Source of the DNA: Thunnus maccoyii
Lineage: Eukaryota; Chordata; Actinopteri; Scombriformes; Scombridae
Length of the DNA stretch: 64,000 bases
Reading direction: 5' to 3'
Assembly (NCBI RefSeq): GCF_910596095.1
Contig: NC_056550.1
Span: 27,581,001 to 27,645,000, forward strand
Notes under the pieces: model-generated
What the model saw: only the letters and a program-made list of their open reading frames with translations
The model's database searches: none
What the model was told of the DNA's origin: nothing
Shown: piece after piece, positions 58,618 to 64,000 of the stretch
How positions within the stretch are numbered: position 1 is the stretch's first letter
Layout: each line of letters begins with the position of its first letter
Program-made: the position numbers and the translations under genes

Positions 58618-61320
58618 CTGAAAACTGTCAGAATGAAAAACAACAGTCAGGAGACAAACTTTTACCTGGAAAACTCTATAAAAATCCCCCAAAAACAAAC
58701 TACACATCAGCTGAGTAGCGCGGGGGGGGGGGGGTTCTGTTCTGTATTTCTCTGTTTTGTGTCTTCAGGCTAGGCTAACCCATTGTTGCTAACTTTGAAG
58801 CTAACCTCCTTTACTTTTCCAGCATTTGGGGAAACAACAGACGTGACTTTTTAGCATTTATTAACTGACACACTGTAGTCTGTACTGTTCATTTACTGCC
58901 AGACTGACAACTCACTACTAACCTTTTCCTCTGCTCCGCTCGCATCCACCATCACTCCTCTGCCCCTCGCTCTTTCCCGCTCGCTACGCAAACATATTAC
59001 GCAATGACGTATTCCTTAACGGAGCCACGCTACCAGTGGTTTCCCAGGCAACGTCAGAGGTTGACTCACGTACCGGAACAGCGCTGCACAGAGACTCCCA
59101 AACGCTGTATCCATTCATTCGGATATCAAACATTAAAAAATATATATTTTTTGGCCTGGCGGGGGTTCTCGTTGTGTCATTATGGAGAAACACAGATTCA
59201 GTAAACATTCAGTAAACGTTGAGAACAGTTAGACCCAGCAGGCTCCGTTAGGTTGGGCGAGTTCAAAGTTGTGAAAACAACAGGGGTGAATTCAAAACAC
59301 CCCCGTTGTTTTCACAGGTAATTTGTTAGTCTGTCCCTCCCGCCGCAGGAAATAATGGATTAATCCTGGAAAGCTGTTGATGTAGCACTTTTCTCCTTAT
59401 GAAAATAACACGGAGATTATTCGACCAATGAGAATTTAGTCGGACGAGAGAATATCGACCAACTAATGGACCAGCAGACTGCAGCCCTACAGCTGAGACT
59501 AGAGCGATGATGTCCGTCATGTTTCAGGCTACAGGTTTGTTGGAAAATGAATCAGCAGCTATTTGTTTTAATTATTCTTTAAGCAAAAATGCAAAGATTT
59601 GCTGTTTTTGTGTTTTTTTTTTTTTTAAACATTATGATAAATTGAATATTTTTGGGGTTATTGACTATTAATCTGACAAAAAAAAGACATTTGAAGACGT
59701 CTCATTGGAGGCATTTTTCACTAAATTATTTGATTAATCGAGACAATAATCTGCAGATCAATCAATCATGAATATAATCATTAGCTGCAGCCGTCTGATA
59801 GTAAAAATGAATCTAATAAAAAGTTAATCAAATACTGGTGTTTTTTTTAAAAAAAAAAAACCCTGACGTGTATCAGTGGTGTATATTTAATAACACGCAT
59901 CACAATTTACTTCTCATATAAAATCCTGTATCAACTCAAATCCATCAGTTTCTCATTTCATCTTTTGACTTTAATCACAGGATCCTGCAAACTGAGTTAT
60001 TCTCTAAGGACACATCAGTGTTTTTAAACCTGATAGAAGAACAAGCCCAGATGTCAATCAACAATCAAAGATCAATCAAGATTTTGATCAAGAAAACAGA
60101 CCCGACTGATGCTGCGTTCGTGTCGTATCAGATTTACTGTACTTAAGCAGATTCCAACCTGTAAACGACGTTCACGCCAACATCAGAGTAATAATTACGC
60201 CGATTCTTCTGAAAGCTTTGATATATCTGACTTGAAGCTTAATAAAACCAAAGTTCCTAAAAACCAAACAAACGTCGGTCCGTCGGTGTGATGCGTTTCA
60301 CCAGGACCGACTCACTGGCTTCTATATAAATCGGCTGCTGTCACACACTCTCTAGTTTGTCTTTAATTTATCTACAATAAAACCTATTTTCAGTTACATG
60401 TGTGATCTCTCCGCCTTCGTCAAGCCTTGAGCCGGGATGTGAAGAATATAATTAATCTAAGATTTAATGAATGTGGAGATTTATTGTAAATTTATAACGT
60501 CTTTTAACCGTCACACAACCGACCGTCTTGAACTGTCTGTCGACCTGAAAGCTCACAAGTTGTAAACAATCTCTCCCGTCTCGACTGATCCTTTCAACAT
60601 GACGTAAACCCTGCAGCCGAAGGGTCGACCAATCAGGGGACTGCACGCAGTTAAAATAATAAATAGCGGCGGATGGTTGTGTGAACTGAGCGCTCGGCAA
60701 GAACACAACGAGCAAACTGACTGTGTTGCTTCATGAGTCTGGTGTGTGTTTCTCAGCACCAGTTTGAACTAAACCAGTGTGCAGATTCTCTGATAACGTG
60801 GTCGTGTTGCTTTAAAGACTGAAGATGCAAACAAACGTCTCATCCTGCTACATATATTTAACTGAAAATCTGTCGTACTTAAAATGTGATAAATGGATTT
60901 AGTGATGAAATGGACAAACCTCAGTAACCCCACCCGCCCCAGACGTACCTCAACACCAAACCTCCAACACTTCCTGCCTTCATCCTGCAGCCTCACACCT
61001 CCTACCTGCCTCATACTGCCTCAGCTCAGCTCAAACTCCACTTTAGCAAAAAAAACAGGATGCGGCAGCTTTGGGAAGGAGAGAATTCCACGTTTGGTTC
61101 ACCGTCAGAACTGTTCTTCTTAAATAACACTTTGCTTTAGTATTCAGTGAGGATGAGGAGCTGCGGCTGAGTTATGACAAGAATCTCGTGTTGCAGGTCA
61201 AGTTCAGAGGGCAAGCAAGACCCCCCCCCCCCCCCACCCCAAACATGTGTTTCCTACAGGACAGCAACAGCTGCTGTTTAAATACGGCAACTCTTAACTG
61301 TTTTTGCAGCTAAATAATGT
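58618..61320. other. Probable srsf2 3' UTR intron, plus spacer
   Basis: It contains a perfect-looking hairpin (59271-59315), a decayed GAGCTGCAACTAA-type repeat (about 59,480-59,800) and C-runs near 61,220. No coding exon is supported. Confidence 0.4.
59271..59315. repeat. Short inverted repeat, 18-bp arms
   Basis: GTGAAAACAACAGGGGTG (59271-59288) and CACCCCCGTTGTTTTCAC (59298-59315) pair with one mismatch around a 9-nt loop. Confidence 0.9.
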
Positions 61321-61567
61321 CAGTGGTTCCCAACCTGTGGGTCGGGCCCCCAACAAGGGGACACTGGATGAATCTAAGGGGTCGTGAGATGATGGGACGA
61401 CCCTCAAACATTTGTTTTATTCATTGTTAATTACTGTATTTTATCTTCTTAAACCTGTAAAAGTTATTAAGATAAAATGAAATTAATTCATTTAACTGGT
61501 AGAAGCCACAACGTGTGACGAGGTTCCAGGTAGAATTTACTTTATTTTAAGAGGTTGGGAACCACTG
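61321..61567 (+). mobile_element. Small hAT-like MITE (247 bp)
   Basis: CAGTGGTTCCCAACCT at the left and GAGGTTGGGAACCACTG at the right are the same TIRs as at 18466-18797. The interior is short and AT-rich. Confidence 0.8.
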
Positions 61568-61726
61568 ATAAAGAGGTTATATTTATTAGCCACAGCACAT
61601 CTTTAATTAATTAATCTCCAACCTTGATACTAACAACGTTAAATAAACTTTTACAGATAAAATCCATTCCTGTCTGCACAGTAACCTCTTCTTATCAAAG
61701 CTCACCTGTTGCTGATGTGCTCGGCA

Positions 61727-63244
61727 CTACGGGGACTCTCCTCCATTCTCTGCTGCTGACTTGGGCTGGCTTTTAGATCTGGACCTGGATCCTCTTTTGG
61801 AGGAAGGGGTGCGGCTTCTGGACCTAGACTTGGACCGGGACCTGGACCTGGATCTCGATCTGGATCGGGACGGGGACTTGGCCTTGGTCTTCTTGTCCCT
61901 CGGAGAGTGGGACTTGGATCGGGAGTAGGACCGGGACCTGGATCTGCTGTAGCGGGATCGGCTTCGGGAGCGAGAGCGGCTCCTGCTGCGGGATCTGCTG
62001 CGTCTCCTGTGTCTCGGGCTGGGGGAAGAGCTGGATACATTCAGTGTGTTGAGTTATTGTCTACCATGTGAAAACAGCTCAAACTGAGGAAAATATGACA
62101 TGTAATGTAATTTTCTGCCACTACTGGGTCTCTCAATCAAAACAATAACAAAAGATGGAGTTTGATAACATCGTGGTGTAGCGTGGGATCATGGGAGTTG
62201 TCGTCTTCATTGTTAAACAACCAGCTTTTCCTACTTAGGATTCCTTCAGTGTTCATCGTTCAGGAGGTTTTTACTGGGAGCCAAATTATCCGCAGAGGTC
62301 TCGTCCTCTCCAGAACAAACATACACTGTGATTAAAACTGGTAAAAACACTGAATAAAGCACTTTCATGTTAAAAATCAGTGTTTAGCGGACACAGGAAG
62401 ACCGTAGGGGCTGTTAGCTGAGCTGCTGCTAGCATTTGCTCAGCTTGTTTCTCTGATAACTTAAGATCCAGATGTCCGACGACTAAAATCCTTCATCTGG
62501 TCAAAGATATAGTTAAAAAACAAACAAGCTCTAGAAAGTATATTGTAAAAGTGTGGCTTAAAACTGGATAAAAAGCCAATTTATGACAAACACAACGCTG
62601 ACGCATGCGCAAAGGGGATATGACGCCATTGACAGGCGACCAAATAAAACGGGCCTTTAAGTTGATTAAAATTGTGGATTCCGATGTTTTAACATTGTTG
62701 GAAACATTTGAGATAATGTAAAAACACAACTCATTAAAATATATAACATAATGACAATCGTTTTTAGACATTTTAATGCGGGAAAGTTACATATTGGGCC
62801 TTTAACTGGGAATCGGAATCTAACTTCAGCGTCGTCTCTCCTCAGAAACCTGAGTTATTCTTACCTCCTGCTTCTGCGGCCGTGTCCCCCGTACCTCCGA
62901 GGCTGGCCTCCCCGCCGCCCTCCTCCTCCTCCGCCGCCGCCTCCGTAGTGGGAGTCGGGCGGCCTGCCGTACCGGGCCATCTGCACGCGCAACTCCCGCC
63001 CGTCCAGCAGCGCGCCATCCATCGCGTCCATCGCGTCCTCCGCGTCCCGCTTATCGTGGAACCGCACGAACGCGAAACCGCGGCTTTCCTTTGTGTAGCG
63101 GTCTCTGGGGATGTAGACGTCCCCTACCCGGCCGTACTTCTCGAACACCCGTCTGAGTGTTTCGGGAGATGTCCGGTAGGTCAGGTTGTCCACTTTGAGG
63201 GAAGTCATGCCGTCGACATCAGGCGGAGGCCTACCGTAACTCAT
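61727..63244 (-). CDS. srsf2: Serine/arginine-rich splicing factor 2 (SRSF2)
   Basis: Exons 63244-62865 and 62018-61727 give 223 residues; human SRSF2 has 221. It starts [20 protein letters not shown]. The RRM spans about 14-92 with RNP2 (LKVDNL, 16-21) and RNP1 (RGFAFVRF, 55-62), followed by a glycine-rich linker (nine Gly in a row) and an RS domain to the end ([10 protein letters not shown]). It binds exonic enhancers and recruits U1 and U2AF components in the nucleus. A donor (CAACAG|GTGAGC, GT at 61705-61704) 22 bp past the stop shows a 3' UTR intron, as in mammalian SRSF2, where splicing there autoregulates the gene through nonsense-mediated decay. Teleosts may have a and b copies; this one is not assigned. 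Confidence 0.96.
62085..62803. mobile_element. TIR element copy in srsf2 intron 1
   Basis: GTAATTTTCTGCCACTA at the left and AAGTTACATATTGGGCC at the right, with GATGGAGTTTGATAACATCG inside, match the 40.9-kb element in reverse. Shorter by about 0.3 kb, as it has only one unit of the tandem segment. Confidence 0.65.
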
Positions 63245-63456
63245 GATGCTCAACTAGCGCAGCCTTCTTCAAAACACTTAATATCCTGGCTAAAACACCG
63301 CCTACCTGCTCGTTAAACTGTACACACACATACGAGGGTGTAATTTATAATAAATCGTCTTGCCTGCGGTACTTTGAAGGTTGAACAGTCACAAAACAAC
63401 CGGATTCTTGCAGCTCGACTCACCACGTCTCCACACTGCACAAGTCAGTGGGCGTA

Positions 63457-63512
63457 GTCTTCTTCTACTCTGTAAATAGGCGCTGACTTCTTCTACTCTT
63501 TAAATAGGCGCT
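63457..63512 (-). promoter_or_regulatory. srsf2 promoter region with 28-bp tandem duplication
   Basis: TTCTTCTACTCTGTAAATAGGCGCT and its neighbour (second unit TCTTTAAATAGGCGCT) repeat with a 28-bp period, about 215-270 bp upstream of the start codon. On the minus strand each unit has CTATTTA-like TATA-type sequence. Confidence 0.5.
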
Positions 63513-63513
63513 C

Positions 63514-64000
63514 TGTCATATTTACCCCATCAGCGCCATCCTGTGGAACTGCTTTAATTTTTATTTTTATCACTTCAAAAAGCAAACAAAATAAAATGAA
63601 ACGTATAAAACTAACTTTTTGAGAGGTGTTTGTCGACGTTGATCTTTATCTGATTATTTGTTGATTTATTTTATTTTAATTTTTGACATTCTGACTTTTT
63701 CCCAACTTTATCGGCCAAATATTGAAATACACAACATAAAACTAAGAACTCAAATTGATGTCTTTGATGAAAATTGGTCAAAATGACTGCGCCACGTCTC
63801 AACTATAAGGCCTGATTTTGTACACAAGTAATATACTTACTTTAAAGGCATATCTTCCTATTTAAAACATTTTTCTTCTTGTTTTTTCTTTTCCTCCAAG
63901 TAAAGAATTATTATGGTTTGATATGAATCTGTATATGCACGTGCATGTATGTATACATGGGTGTGTATGTATATATGTGTATCTTGCATTCCAGTCCAGT
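63514..64000. other. Spacer beyond srsf2, no gene seen
   Basis: AT-rich with a GTATGTATATATG-type stretch at the right edge. Nothing else recognised. Confidence 0.45.

Noticed and set aside
61702..62040. Proline-, aspartate- and alanine-rich minus-strand frame
   Set aside because: It is another frame of the SRSF2 RS-domain exon; the low-complexity codons make it long by chance.
62882..63316. 144-codon plus-strand frame
   Set aside because: It is the antisense of srsf2 exon 1.

Overview
The window reads as nuclear DNA from a bony fish, probably a spiny-rayed teleost. Genes are split into short exons by GT-AG introns. The spacer is packed with teleost-style repeats: hAT-like MITEs, L2/CR1-type LINE tails, a Tc1 remnant and Ty3/Gypsy elements. 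There are no operons, CRISPR arrays or bacterial features. I saw no rRNA or tRNA gene. Family names given from memory are marked as such, because no search could be run.

Left part (1-22,000) is almost all mobile DNA. A nearly complete Ty3/Gypsy retrotransposon (819-9420) carries a PNMA-type gag, a textbook -1 frameshift signal and an intact 1,614-codon pol frame. Its target duplication (TGTG) is intact. Its 3' LTR has collapsed to 79 bp against 1,935 bp at the 5' end, and it splits an older open frame whose halves (647-818 and 9425-9597) join in frame. Next come the tail of a second Gypsy element, a fold-back LTR-like repeat, and a decayed intron-containing element on the minus strand (10513-13256). 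That element joins a retroviral-type integrase with a GPY/F module to a Ulp1-like cysteine protease, and resembles Ginger-type DNA transposons. A Tc1 fragment, a LINE fragment and nested MITEs with a solo LTR follow.

Middle part (23,500-36,600) holds one plus-strand gene of ten coding exons. It encodes a secreted or GPI-anchored protein with two trypsin domains, one active and one apparently dead. Its introns hold many repeats, including a MITE pair duplicated at 18 kb and 34 kb.

Right part holds three minus-strand genes. The first is an unnamed 113-residue single-pass membrane protein with a cysteine-rich tail (40162-43890, with a likely noncoding first exon near 44.6 kb). The second is the translation initiation factor eIF1/eIF1B (51063-52544). 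The third is the splicing factor SRSF2 (61727-63244), with a 3' UTR intron and a probable terminal exon at 57.2-58.6 kb. The last two are conserved housekeeping genes with GC-rich or TATA-containing promoters. The genes do not form a pathway: the protease acts outside the cell, the small membrane protein is unknown, and eIF1 and SRSF2 act in translation and splicing.
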